From Blautia glucerasea (lineage in GTDB: Bacteria; Bacillota; Clostridia; Lachnospirales; Lachnospiraceae), in the NCBI RefSeq assembly GCF_020537505.1, contig NZ_JAJBMO010000014.1, forward strand, positions 29,469 through 93,468: a stretch of 64,000 nt of DNA, given 5' to 3'. Made by a program: the position numbers and the translations under genes. Position 1 is the first letter of the stretch. The number at the start of each line of letters is the position of its first letter. Under the pieces are notes generated by a model. That model did no database searches and had not been told where the DNA came from. It was given only the letters and a program-made list of their open reading frames with translations. Below, piece by piece: positions 28,168 through 35,932 of the stretch.

Positions 28168-29308
28168 TAAATTGTTTGATGTTTTTTCAGAAGAAACAGA
28201 AGTGCCGGAATGTGTGCTCAGGCGTGTAGATGAGACATTGGAAATGATAGAGAATTCGGCAGAGTCCGATAGAGGGTATCAGAAAGAAGAAAAAACGGGA
28301 AAAGTAATAAATGGCACTGACAGAATGGGAAAAATTGGTACACGGAAAAACTGGAAGCGCAGTTTGATCTTGACATTTGCGGCAGTGATGGCATTTGGTG
28401 CCACTGTTTTTGCTGCAGAGAAGTATATAGGCATTTCCGGTTTTTTTCAGGAAGTTGGAAATAAGATGCCGGAAGAAGCCAAGGGGTTGATTGAAAAAGA
28501 TCCGGTGCAGCAGGAAGATGGAGATTCCATTGTCACTTACACCGTGAAGGAAGCCCTTTGTGATAAGAACAGTGTCCAGGTGGTGGTGGAAGTTACAGCG
28601 AAAGAAAGAGGAAAGTATCTTCTGGCAGGACAAGATGCCTTGAATGAGGATCCTGTAAGAAATCTTGGAATTGAAAGTGATAAGACAATAGAAGAATATG
28701 CCGCAGAAAAAGGACTGACCATCGTAAAGGTCGGAGCCAGCTTTGATTTTGATTCAGATCTTGGCATTGAAACAGCAGTGGGAGATTATCGAAATCTGGA
28801 AGATGATGTAGTAGATTTCTATTCTTCCGCGGTAAAGACAAATGAGAGTAAGAATCTTACCGTTTCCTGCATCGGAACTGCCACGCTTCCGGATGCTAAG
28901 TGCGTTGATGATGTGATGCGTACAAATATTACTTTCCAGCTGGAAGATAAGAGCCAGGGGAAAAACATGACCTATGTGCCTGTGGATGGTGAAGGGATAA
29001 CTGCAGATGGAAAAGTAAAGATCCTGTCCGCAGATATAGAAGAAACAGAAGTGGGCGATTACGTCACAATCCATTGCATCTTCTTAGAAGAGTGCGACAG
29101 TATTTCCCTTGACGTAATGGATCTGAATGGAAATCTGTGGCAGCTTTCCGACCTTGGCGGTGGTTCAGAGGTGGCAGAGTCTGGAAAAGAAGCCACTTTC
29201 CAGAGAAGCTATCAGAAAACGGACCTTGCCGACGAAATCGGAATACGGGGATATGACTATGAAACGAATACCACGTATGAGCCGGTAAAAATGAAGCTTA
29301 AGAAATAG
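28160..29308 (+). CDS. membrane anti-sigma factor-like protein (DUF4179-like)
   Basis: A 382-residue single-pass membrane protein. Residues 1-65 are cytoplasmic and acidic, a helix at about 68-86 (LILTFAAVMAFGATVFAA) crosses the membrane, and about 295 residues lie outside. The layout and eight-base overlap with the sigma gene fit an anti-sigma factor that holds the sigma factor at the membrane. The extracellular part resembles DUF4179-type proteins, which I state with moderate certainty. GGAGG precedes ATG 28160. Confidence 0.75.
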   Translation: MDDKLFDVFSEETEVPECVLRRVDETLEMIENSAESDRGYQKEEKTGKVINGTDRMGKIGTRKNWKRSLILTFAAVMAFGATVFAAEKYIGISGFFQEVGNKMPEEAKGLIEKDPVQQEDGDSIVTYTVKEALCDKNSVQVVVEVTAKERGKYLLAGQDALNEDPVRNLGIESDKTIEEYAAEKGLTIVKVGASFDFDSDLGIETAVGDYRNLEDDVVDFYSSAVKTNESKNLTVSCIGTATLPDAKCVDDVMRTNITFQLEDKSQGKNMTYVPVDGEGITADGKVKILSADIEETEVGDYVTIHCIFLEECDSISLDVMDLNGNLWQLSDLGGGSEVAESGKEATFQRSYQKTDLADEIGIRGYDYETNTTYEPVKMKLKK

Positions 29309-29320
29309 AATAATCGAAAA

Positions 29321-29369
29321 AAGTCCCCATTCACTGTTTTTTGCAATTAAAACAGTGGGATGGGGACTT
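29321..29369. terminator. strong terminator after the sigma/anti-sigma genes
   Basis: AAGTCCCCAT...CACTGTTTT pairs with AAAACAGTG..ATGGGGACTT, a long stem with an A-rich left and T-rich right flank. It serves the plus-strand pair and, in reverse, the minus-strand gene ending at 29391. Confidence 0.85.
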
Positions 29370-29390
29370 ATTTGATTTGTTAAATTAAGA

Positions 29391-30935
29391 TTATCCGAAC
29401 TTTCGCATATTACTCAGATCGGAAAAATCAATCATTTTGATTTCTTCAACGTTGCCGGTTGAACCCATTGGGCAAACGGCGTAGTTTCGCGTCTCATTTC
29501 CTATAGTAAGCTTTACCACATAATGCCATATGGACCATGATGGAGAGCCAACCGGATAATCACCAAAGCAATAATGAATATCATCAAATCCACCGACTAA
29601 TTCAGCGAACTCACCGAGAATTGCCGGTGATGTGCTAGAGTCCCAACGGTAAGTTACAAAAAATGGCTCATTGGGATCTGCTGCCAGATCGACTGTATGA
29701 TCGTTATATTGTGTTAAATATTTAAAGCGGCCTGGTTCTCTGAGGTAGGCACTTATAGCGTCCATCTTTTCAAAAGGAGTCATATCGGTAGTTGTAGTTT
29801 TGTTAATAATGTCAATCATCCATGCGTTTTTGGCCTGTTCATAATCCAGAACATTTAATGTCACTGTATTTGCAACCGTATAACCTGATAATGAATATTC
29901 CCTGAATTCTACAGTGTAGGTTCCTGCTTCGGAAAAATGCACGTATTTGATATAACCGCCTTTTACTTTCTCTAATGAAGTAGTTTCTGAGTCATTGTTT
30001 TCTAAAGGAATATCATCAAAGAAACGAGATGAACCACTTCTGTATGCGCTGGTCCGAGAGTCATTTCCATTAAAAATCAAGGAAAAAGAGTTCGGATCCG
30101 GATTGTCTGTCTTTATAAAAAGAGGTTTGGGACAATCGGTGTAAATATCTGCCTTCTGTTTGTCCAGACCATAAATTTCATATGTATATTTAGCTGGTGC
30201 AGTTTCTTCTTTATCGTATGCAGGCAGATCAGCTTTGGGAATCGGTGTGGGTGTAGGAACCGGTGTGGATGTAGGCGTTGGTGTAGGTGTAGGGGTTGCA
30301 CTTTGGTGGGTACTGTTTGTCTTTTTGTTTGTTGTGCAATGGCCTGTAGAAGACCATTTGGAATAGTATTTTTTTCCTCTAACAGTCATGTAAGTGCGGG
30401 TTTGCATATAATATGTAGTCCCGGCGCGGAGGCCATTGAGAAAAATTGTGTTGTTTTTGTTACCTTTGACTGTTATAGTTTTTGCATTTTTTAGTTTTGA
30501 ATTAGTGGCATAGCGCAGCTGGTAACCACTGGTCTGGGAGGTTTGTCTTTTTACTACTACAGTTGCAGCTGCTGTTTTTGCATAGATATTCATTATCTGG
30601 GCTTTCGGCGGTAAAATAACAAACTGTTTTTTAGCAGTGCCTGTATAAGTGCCTTTTCCAACAATTTGAACCGTGTAAGTTCCTACTTTTTTGCAGCCTT
30701 TAGAGTACTTTACAATATAGTTTTTCTTTTCCTTCAAGACTTTTCCTTTATAAGTTACTCGTACTTTTGGACGCTGTACCTTTTTATTATAGGTAAGCTT
30801 TGTGGCTGATAATTTAATCTTGGTATTTTTTAGCTTTACCTTTGGTGCGGCAAATACCTGGCTTGAACTGCAAAACAGAAGCAGTAAAATAATGAGGCAG
30901 AGGTGGATTTGCCGGTGTAGATGATTTTTTTTCAT
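29391..30935 (-). CDS. secreted multidomain protein with Thr-Pro linker
   Basis: A 514-residue exported protein. A signal peptide (basic start, hydrophobic LCLIILLLLFCSSS, cut after VFA) opens it. Residues about 30-110 form a beta domain rich in Lys/Thr (KVQRPKVRVTYKGKVLKEKKNY), resembling bacterial MBG/YDG-type repeats. A fibronectin-III-like domain follows (about 115-205), then a (TP)n linker near 215-235. The C-terminal part (about 240-514) includes PFEKMDAISAYLREPGRFKY, reminiscent of transglutaminase-like folds, but I cannot confirm a catalytic triad. Probably surface-associated or secreted; function unknown. Confidence 0.7.
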   Translation of the reverse strand: MKKNHLHRQIHLCLIILLLLFCSSSQVFAAPKVKLKNTKIKLSATKLTYNKKVQRPKVRVTYKGKVLKEKKNYIVKYSKGCKKVGTYTVQIVGKGTYTGTAKKQFVILPPKAQIMNIYAKTAAATVVVKRQTSQTSGYQLRYATNSKLKNAKTITVKGNKNNTIFLNGLRAGTTYYMQTRTYMTVRGKKYYSKWSSTGHCTTNKKTNSTHQSATPTPTPTPTSTPVPTPTPIPKADLPAYDKEETAPAKYTYEIYGLDKQKADIYTDCPKPLFIKTDNPDPNSFSLIFNGNDSRTSAYRSGSSRFFDDIPLENNDSETTSLEKVKGGYIKYVHFSEAGTYTVEFREYSLSGYTVANTVTLNVLDYEQAKNAWMIDIINKTTTTDMTPFEKMDAISAYLREPGRFKYLTQYNDHTVDLAADPNEPFFVTYRWDSSTSPAILGEFAELVGGFDDIHYCFGDYPVGSPSWSIWHYVVKLTIGNETRNYAVCPMGSTGNVEEIKMIDFSDLSNMRKFG

Positions 30936-30985
30936 GGCTTTTTACTCCTTTTATGATAAGTTTATTGGGTTTTGTAAAAATATAA

Positions 30986-31678
30986 CTATTTATGACCAGA
31001 CCGCAGCAGCCATTTCTGGTCAATCTTTTTCACCTCATCATCTGCAAACCGGATATGCAGTCGGACGGAATTGGACAGCTGTACGATTTCCTCTACAGTA
31101 CCTTCTCCGAATTTGGGATGAGTTACCATATCGTTTACCTGGAATTTTATTTCGCTATGTTTGGCGCTTTTGTAGGCCTGTTCACGGCGGTAGGTGTCCC
31201 GGATGGGAACTGTCTTATCGTGAATAGGGTTTTTCAGAGCTTTGTCATAATCGTGCTTCAGAAGGCTTTCTCCGATTCTGTAATAAGGAGTAGGCGCGGC
31301 GCCCACAAGAGAACAGCAGTATTTCCAGGCGCTCCCGTGCTTCCCGGCCTGCCAGTTGTACTGCGCCGGTATTTTCATATTGTATTGCATATAATGGGCG
31401 TATTCGTGCTTATAAAGATCCAGGCGATCCTCTTTGGAAAGAGGCTTCTTTACGGCATAACCAATAAACAGAAGGGAAAAATAGAAGCCTTCCTTTTCAT
31501 GAGAAGAAGCAGGTGTATAAGAGCCAAGTACAGCCTCATCGTAACCAAAGCGGATAGGCACAGAAGCTCCACGAAGCCCAAACCTGCGGTCAAGAGTCTG
31601 GAACAAAGCGCGGATCTGAGCTTCGTGGATTGTAGTTTCATTATCAAGAAGTTTACGGATGGATGGGTCAATGTTCAT
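30986..31678 (-). CDS. SprT-like zinc metalloprotein with C-terminal Tudor/CarD-like segment
   Basis: A 230-residue cytosolic protein. H91-E92-x-x-H95 in YKHEYAHYM is a zincin motif and H114 in GKHGSAW gives the third ligand with the SprT-type HGxxW context. The C-terminus (about 180-230) has VTHPKFGEGTVEEIVQLSNS, like the small Tudor-type segments found in DNA repair and RNA-polymerase-binding proteins. SprT-family proteases (SPRTN, SprT) act on DNA-protein crosslinks in other organisms; the role here is inferred from that. Not in an operon with its neighbours. Confidence 0.75.
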   Translation of the reverse strand: MNIDPSIRKLLDNETTIHEAQIRALFQTLDRRFGLRGASVPIRFGYDEAVLGSYTPASSHEKEGFYFSLLFIGYAVKKPLSKEDRLDLYKHEYAHYMQYNMKIPAQYNWQAGKHGSAWKYCCSLVGAAPTPYYRIGESLLKHDYDKALKNPIHDKTVPIRDTYRREQAYKSAKHSEIKFQVNDMVTHPKFGEGTVEEIVQLSNSVRLHIRFADDEVKKIDQKWLLRSGHK

Positions 31679-31786
31679 GCAGTTACTCCTTTAAAAATTA
31701 TTAACTGGAAAAATTACGTGCCAAGTTTTATGGCGGTCATGAGCAAGTAGTGAAGCAGACCTGGAATGTCCGCTTTATTGATGAAC

Positions 31787-31814
31787 AAAAAAAGACGCTG
31801 CAATCTGCAACATC
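31787..31814 (-). terminator. terminator of the tRNA cluster
   Basis: On the minus strand GATGTTGCA pairs with TGCAGCGTC (two G-U) around GAT, followed by seven T. It lies directly after the last tRNA-Met copy. Confidence 0.8.
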
Positions 31815-31819
31815 TATAA

Positions 31820-31893
31820 TAGCGAGAGGGGGATTCGAACCCTCGACACCGCGGGTATGAACCGCGTGCTCTAGCCAACTGAGCTATCTCGCC
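31820..31893 (-). tRNA. tRNA-Met (CAT), copy 1
   Basis: A 74-base cloverleaf on the minus strand beginning GGCGAGATAGCTCAGTTGG. The anticodon loop is TTCATAC (anticodon CAT) closed by a GCGGG-type stem; the T arm has GGTTCGAATCC. The pattern fits elongator Met; tRNA-Ile2 with a modified CAT cannot be fully excluded. G1 faces T72 and no CCA is encoded. Confidence 0.9.
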
Positions 31894-31951
31894 ATATTCA
31901 TTTAAAAAGTTTTGCTGAAAAGTCTGTGCGTATAAAAGACTATCAGCAAAA

Positions 31952-32025
31952 TAGCGAGAGGGGGATTCGAACCCTCGACACCGCGGGTATGAACCGCGTG
32001 CTCTAGCCAACTGAGCTATCTCGCC
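31952..32025 (-). tRNA. tRNA-Met (CAT), copy 2
   Basis: Identical to the copy at 31820-31893; CAT anticodon in the loop TTCATAC, no encoded CCA. Separated from its neighbours by identical 58-base spacers. Confidence 0.9.
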
Positions 32026-32083
32026 ATATTCATTTAAAAAGTTTTGCTGAAAAGTCTGTGCGTATAAAAGACTATCAGCAAAA

Positions 32084-32157
32084 TAGCGAGAGGGGGATTC
32101 GAACCCTCGACACCGCGGGTATGAACCGCGTGCTCTAGCCAACTGAGCTATCTCGCC
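32084..32157 (-). tRNA. tRNA-Met (CAT), copy 3
   Basis: Identical to the other two copies. It is the first Met copy after tRNA-Val in transcription order, with an 18-base spacer to the tRNA-Val gene. Confidence 0.9.
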
Positions 32158-32175
32158 ATATTTATTTCATAAGTA

Positions 32176-32248
32176 TGGGGCCTATAGGGCTCGAACCTAT
32201 GACCCTCTGCTTGTAAGGCAGATGCTCTCCCAGCTGAGCTAAGACCCC
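32176..32248 (-). tRNA. tRNA-Val (TAC)
   Basis: A 73-base cloverleaf on the minus strand starting GGGGTCTTAGCTCAGCTGGG. The anticodon loop is CTTACAA (anticodon TAC), the stem TCTGC/GCAGA and the T arm GGTTCGAGCC. Acceptor GGGGTCT pairs with AGGCCCC. No CCA encoded. First gene of the tRNA transcript. Confidence 0.94.
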
Positions 32249-32295
32249 ATATACAAACTGTGAAGATTTATTTCTCTTCCGCAGCTCGCTTTGCT

Positions 32296-32325
32296 ATTAT
32301 ACTATCAACTGTCGCAAATTGTCAA
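32296..32325 (-). promoter_or_regulatory. promoter of the tRNA cluster
   Basis: On the minus strand TTGACA, 18 bases, TATAAT, both boxes perfect, about 45 bases before tRNA-Val. Confidence 0.85.
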
Positions 32326-32816
32326 CAACTTTTTTTACTTTTTTTCAAAAAAATTTAGAAACATATTTTTTCACTATTTTACAGGAAAAAGAGGAAACTT
32401 TTACAGGCAAGGACATTGCCGTAAAAACAGGAATTTTCATTTTAGGTCCTTATTTGCAAAAAGAGGAAAACAACTTGGCAAGCCAGGTTCTTTCCAAAAG
32501 AAAAATTCGTGTTATACTGAACATGTAAACAAGAAGAGCAAACAAAACATACCGGATACCTGCCAGGAGAAAAAAGAGGATGCGTTCAGCAGCCGGGAAG
32601 AGCAGCGTATTCGTATGGCCTCTGCAAAGGAACGCGGCACAAAGAAAATATGACTCCGCATATGAAAATCCTTGAAGAAGGGCTCACAAAAAGCCCAGAG
32701 ACCATAATTGCGACCAGTCAATAAGAACTTTTTCATAAGACATCTTATAGTTGGATGGAGAAAATAGGGAAAAGAAAAAGACTGGCGATACGAAGAAAAG
32801 AAGAGGAGAAGATGGT
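32326..32816. other. intergenic region before rhaD
   Basis: About 490 bases with no gene I can support. The first 120 bases are very A/T-rich. A frame open for 120 codons (32291-32653) begins inside the tRNA promoter, is rich in Phe/Lys/Asn and lacks a ribosome site, so I do not call it. No clear catabolite or rhamnose operator is visible. Confidence 0.6.
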
Positions 32817-33650
32817 ATGAAGATTTTAGATTCCAAATTTATGAAGGGCTTTATCAAAATGGCAGACGATGGTTTCCAGCAGGGCTGGCATGAGAGAAAC
32901 GGCGGAAACTTAAGCTATCGTCTGAAAGCAGAAGAAGTAGAAATGATCCGTCCCCGTCTGAATGCACCAGGCGAGTGGCAGCCGATCGGTACAGAGGTAC
33001 CAGGACTTGCAGGTGAGTTTTTCCTGGTAACCGGAAGCGGCAAATATTTCCGAAACATTGCAGTTGACCCGGAAGCCTGCCTGGCCATTATCGAGCTGGA
33101 CGACAAGGGCGTTAATTACAGAATCCGTTGGGGACTGGTAGAAGGCGGCCGTCCAACCAGCGAGCTTCCAACCCACCTTATGAACCACGAGGTAAAAAAG
33201 AAGCTTACAAACGGCAGACACCGTGTCATCTACCACGCGCACACAACCAACACCATCGCACTTACCTTTGTGCTTCCACTGGATGACAAGGTATTTACAA
33301 GAGAGCTGTGGGAGTCTGCAACAGAATGCCCGGTTGTTTTCCCGGATGGTGTAGGCGTTGTAGGCTGGATGGTACCAGGCGGAAGAGAAATCGCAGTAAA
33401 AACCGCGGAGCTCATGAAGAAATACGATGTTGTCATCTGGGCACACCACGGAATGTTCTGCTCCGGTGAGGACTTTGACCTGACCTTCGGTCTTCTCCAC
33501 ACCGTAGAGAAATCTGCAGAGATTCTGGTAAAAGTAATGTCCATGGCACCACGCAAGCTCCAGACCATCACTCCAGACGATTTCCGTGCCGTAGCCAAGG
33601 ATTTCCACGTAACTCTGCCAGAAGAGTTTCTCTATGAAAAAGAAAACTAA
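32817..33650 (+). CDS. rhaD: rhamnulose-1-phosphate aldolase
   Basis: RhaD (277 aa; E. coli enzyme 274) splits L-rhamnulose 1-phosphate into dihydroxyacetone phosphate and L-lactaldehyde. Visible family features are WHERNGGNLSYRL at residues 24-36, the region LPTHLMNHEV with E116 nearby, and the zinc His pair H140 and H142 in IYHAHTTNT, with another His in VIWAHHGMF. Start at ATG 32817 behind GGAGA; an ATG 22 codons earlier adds a Lys/Glu/Arg-rich stretch not found in the family. No other rhamnose genes are adjacent. Confidence 0.92.
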   Translation: MKILDSKFMKGFIKMADDGFQQGWHERNGGNLSYRLKAEEVEMIRPRLNAPGEWQPIGTEVPGLAGEFFLVTGSGKYFRNIAVDPEACLAIIELDDKGVNYRIRWGLVEGGRPTSELPTHLMNHEVKKKLTNGRHRVIYHAHTTNTIALTFVLPLDDKVFTRELWESATECPVVFPDGVGVVGWMVPGGREIAVKTAELMKKYDVVIWAHHGMFCSGEDFDLTFGLLHTVEKSAEILVKVMSMAPRKLQTITPDDFRAVAKDFHVTLPEEFLYEKEN

Positions 33651-33660
33651 GGACTTTGCA

Positions 33661-33708
33661 GAATCTGCCCGAAGCAGGTATAAACACTTGCCAGGCAGAT
33701 TCTTTTTT
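33661..33708 (+). terminator. intrinsic terminator after rhaD
   Basis: GAATCTGCC pairs with GGCAGATTC around a 24-base loop, followed by six T. Confidence 0.88.
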
Positions 33709-33709
33709 A

Positions 33710-33770
33710 TTTACGCGGGCAACGAGCCAAGGCCCGTGCCTGCACGAGACCTTGGCGACTGCCGCGTAAA
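33710..33770. repeat. 61-base nested inverted repeat
   Basis: Outer arms TTTACGCGG (33710-33718) and CCGCGTAAA (33762-33770) are perfectly complementary. Inside, GCCAAGG (33726-33732) pairs with CCTTGGC (33750-33756). It is GC-rich in an AT-rich gap and borders a gene remnant, as REP-like or MITE-like elements often do. Not a terminator for rhaD, which has its own just upstream. Confidence 0.7.
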
Positions 33771-33968
33771 AAATTTAGAGAAAAACCGGCACTGGTTGTG
33801 GAATTAAAATGGGATAAAAACGCCAGTGGTGCAATTTCTCAGATTAAGGAAAAAGAGTGTTGCAGAAGCCTGGAAGAATACAGAGGGAATATTCTTCTGG
33901 TAGGTGTCAATTACAACAAGAAAACAAAAGAACATGAATGTATAATCGAGGAGATTTCACTTCCCTGA
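33771..33968 (+). pseudogene. C-terminal remnant of a PD-(D/E)XK nuclease/AAA ATPase (DUF1703-type) gene
   Basis: A frame with no start codon reads KPALVVELKWDKNASGAISQ, then IKEKE..., and GNILLVGVNYNKKTKEHEC before TGA at 33966. The stretch VVELKW carries the E-x-K of the nuclease core, and GNILLVGVNY is the typical last strand of the C-terminal domain common in Lachnospiraceae AAA-ATPase/nuclease proteins. The full proteins exceed 500 residues; only about 62 codons remain. The break coincides with the nested inverted repeat upstream, so the 5' part was lost there. Confidence 0.75.
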
Positions 33969-34007
33969 AATGAAAAGAAATTCTGTAAAGTTTTTGTGGA
34001 AAGCTGC

Positions 34008-34036
34008 TTGACAATTCATTATCTGTGTGCTATTTT
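34008..34036 (+). promoter_or_regulatory. trp operon promoter
   Basis: TTGACA, 17 bases, TATTTT. It lies just before the T-box leader; the start would be near 34043. Confidence 0.8.
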
Positions 34037-34042
34037 ATATAA

Positions 34043-34339
34043 AAATTCAATTTAACGAACTAAACCGTTGAAGCGGGAATAAAAACATTCGTGCACCCAC
34101 AGAGAGTCCGGGAGGCTGAGAGCCGGGCGGTAAGCAGTTTGTTAAATGGGCCGCTGAGGGCGCATTGAAAGGCTGATAGAAGCCAAGTAGCATGCGACGT
34201 AAGACATACGTCAGTTGTCAGGAATATGATAGTATTCCGATAAGAGCACGATAATATGATCGTGAATCAAGGTGGCACCGCGGGAGAATATTTGAACCCG
34301 TCCTTGACAGAGTAGAAAATCTGTCATGGACGGGTTTTT
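34043..34339 (+). promoter_or_regulatory. tryptophan T-box riboswitch leader
   Basis: A T-box leader that senses uncharged tRNA. The conserved T-box sequence AAGGTGGCACCGCGGG is at 34269-34284. Stem I contains the AG-rich AGAGAGTCCGGGAGG. A TGG at 34147-34149, followed by GCCGCTGAG, is in the place expected for the specifier codon, which fits Trp. A terminator (CCCGTCCTTGACAGA paired with CTGTCATGGACGGG, then TTTTT) occupies 34297-34339, and its left arm can form the alternative antiterminator with the T-box. Low charged tRNA-Trp should allow readthrough into trpE. Confidence 0.92.
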
Positions 34340-34372
34340 CTGTTAGGCAAAATAAAAATCAGGAGGTGCTCT

Positions 34373-35932
34373 ATGTATCCAACATTTGACAAGATCAGAG
34401 AAATGGCAGCAACGGGAGACTACAAAAGAATTCCAATCTGCAAAGAGCTATACGCAGACAGTTACACACCGGTAGAAATGATGCGGATCCTTCAAAAAGC
34501 AAGTCATCACTGCTATCTGCTGGAAAGCGCAAGCCAGAACGAGGTGTGGGGAAGATATTCTTTTCTTGGATATGACCCTTCCATGGAAATTACCTGTACA
34601 GACGGAACCCTTCGGATACGCAAAACCGGTGAAGAAAAGAACAAACCTGATTTTGCAGAAAAAAACAGCAAGCAAAATGAATGTAAATCAGAGTTAGGAA
34701 AAGATACGGCAGGAGAGTTCGAAGAAGCTTCCCAGGTTGCTCACCCAGGCAATGCCATCCGTGAGATCATCAGCCAGTACAAAAGCCCGGTCATGGATGA
34801 GATGCCAACCTTCACCGGCGGTCTGGTCGGCTATTTCTCCTACGACTACATCAAATACAGCGAGCCCAAGCTGGAACTAAAAGACGAAGAACAGCAGGAC
34901 TTCCGTGATCTGGATCTGATGCTGTTCAATGATGTGATCGCATTCGACCATTATCGCCAGAAAGTCCTTCTCATCACCGGTGTGATGACAGCTGACCTGG
35001 AAAAGTCCTATAAACGGGCCTGTGAAAAACTGGAAGAAATGACTGCTCTCATCAAAAAAGGTGAGAAAAAGCACTTCCCTCCCATTAAGCTTCAGTCCTC
35101 CATCCAGCCTCAGTTCCCAAAAGAAAAATACTGTGAGATGGTGGAAAAAGCCAAACACTATATTCACGAAGGCGATATTTTCCAGGTGGTTTTATCAAAC
35201 CCAATGAGAGCAAAAGCGGAAGGAAGCTTATTCGACACCTACCGCGTACTGAGGGCAACCAACCCATCCCCATACATGTTTTATTTTTCCAGTGACGACA
35301 TTGAAATCGCCGGCGCTTCCCCGGAAACACTGGTGAAGCTGAACCATGGAAAGCTGAGCACCTTCCCCTTAGCGGGAACCAGACCTCGCGGAAAAACACC
35401 AGAAGAGGATAAAGCACTGGAAGCAGATCTTCTCCAGGACGAAAAAGAACTGGCAGAGCACAACATGCTTGTGGATCTTGGCAGAAACGACATTGGAAAA
35501 ATCAGTGAGCTTGGTACTGTAAAAGTAGAAAAATATCTGACTGTGGAGCGTTATTCCTGTGTTATGCACCTTGGCTCCACCGTGACAGGAACCATCCAAA
35601 AGGGAAAAGATGCCATTGATGCAGTGGATGCCATCCTGCCAGCCGGAACCCTTTCCGGAGCGCCAAAATTCCGTGCCTGCCAGATCATTCAGGAACTGGA
35701 ACAAAGCAAGCGGGGCATTTACGGCGGTGCCATCGGGTATGTGGATTTCACTGGAAATCTGGATGTGTGCATTGCAATCCGTCTGGTATATAAGAAAAAA
35801 GATGAGATCTGTATCCGGTCTGGAGCCGGAATCGTGGCAGACAGCGTGCCGGAAAAAGAGTTTGAAGAATGCCAGAACAAAGCAAGAGCGGTGGTAAGGG
35901 CCATCAGCCAGGCAGAGGAGGGATTAGAATGA
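34373..35932 (+). CDS. trpE: anthranilate synthase component I
   Basis: TrpE (519 aa) makes anthranilate from chorismate using ammonia from TrpG. Chorismate-binding features include ASPETLVKL, LPLAGTRPRGKTPEED (key residues AGTRPRG), DLGRNDIGK, and TLSGAPKFRACQII. An N-terminal LLESASQNEVWGRYSFLGYDP contains the Leu-Glu-Ser motif of Trp feedback inhibition. A charged insertion (about residues 85-120) separates the N-domain parts. AGGAGG lies upstream. Overlaps trpG by four bases. Confidence 0.97.
   Translation: MYPTFDKIREMAATGDYKRIPICKELYADSYTPVEMMRILQKASHHCYLLESASQNEVWGRYSFLGYDPSMEITCTDGTLRIRKTGEEKNKPDFAEKNSKQNECKSELGKDTAGEFEEASQVAHPGNAIREIISQYKSPVMDEMPTFTGGLVGYFSYDYIKYSEPKLELKDEEQQDFRDLDLMLFNDVIAFDHYRQKVLLITGVMTADLEKSYKRACEKLEEMTALIKKGEKKHFPPIKLQSSIQPQFPKEKYCEMVEKAKHYIHEGDIFQVVLSNPMRAKAEGSLFDTYRVLRATNPSPYMFYFSSDDIEIAGASPETLVKLNHGKLSTFPLAGTRPRGKTPEEDKALEADLLQDEKELAEHNMLVDLGRNDIGKISELGTVKVEKYLTVERYSCVMHLGSTVTGTIQKGKDAIDAVDAILPAGTLSGAPKFRACQIIQELEQSKRGIYGGAIGYVDFTGNLDVCIAIRLVYKKKDEICIRSGAGIVADSVPEKEFEECQNKARAVVRAISQAEEGLE

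Larger units (their letters stand above)
31820..32157 (-). repeat. three tandem 132-base tRNA-Met units
   Basis: The tRNA-Met gene (74 bases) plus a 58-base spacer is repeated; copies start at 32157, 32025 and 31893 on the minus strand. Copies and both spacers look identical. Each spacer (31894-31951, 32026-32083) contains a stem GTTTTGCTGA/TCAGCAAAA with an inner AGTCT/AGACT and a following T run, so it looks like a terminator or processing hairpin. Confidence 0.92.

Noticed and set aside
31714..32142. A 142-codon open frame with three repeats of ARARGSYPRCRGFESPSRY
   Set aside because: It is the translation of the three tandem tRNA-Met genes and their spacers read antisense to no protein. 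Repeats come from the tRNA copies.
31820..32157. Tandem repeats that could be taken for a CRISPR array
   Set aside because: Each repeat is a full tRNA cloverleaf and the spacers are identical to each other, unlike CRISPR spacers. No cas genes are present.
32291..32653. A 120-codon frame upstream of rhaD
   Set aside because: It starts inside the tRNA promoter, has no ribosome site, is Phe/Asn/Lys-rich and shows no domain.
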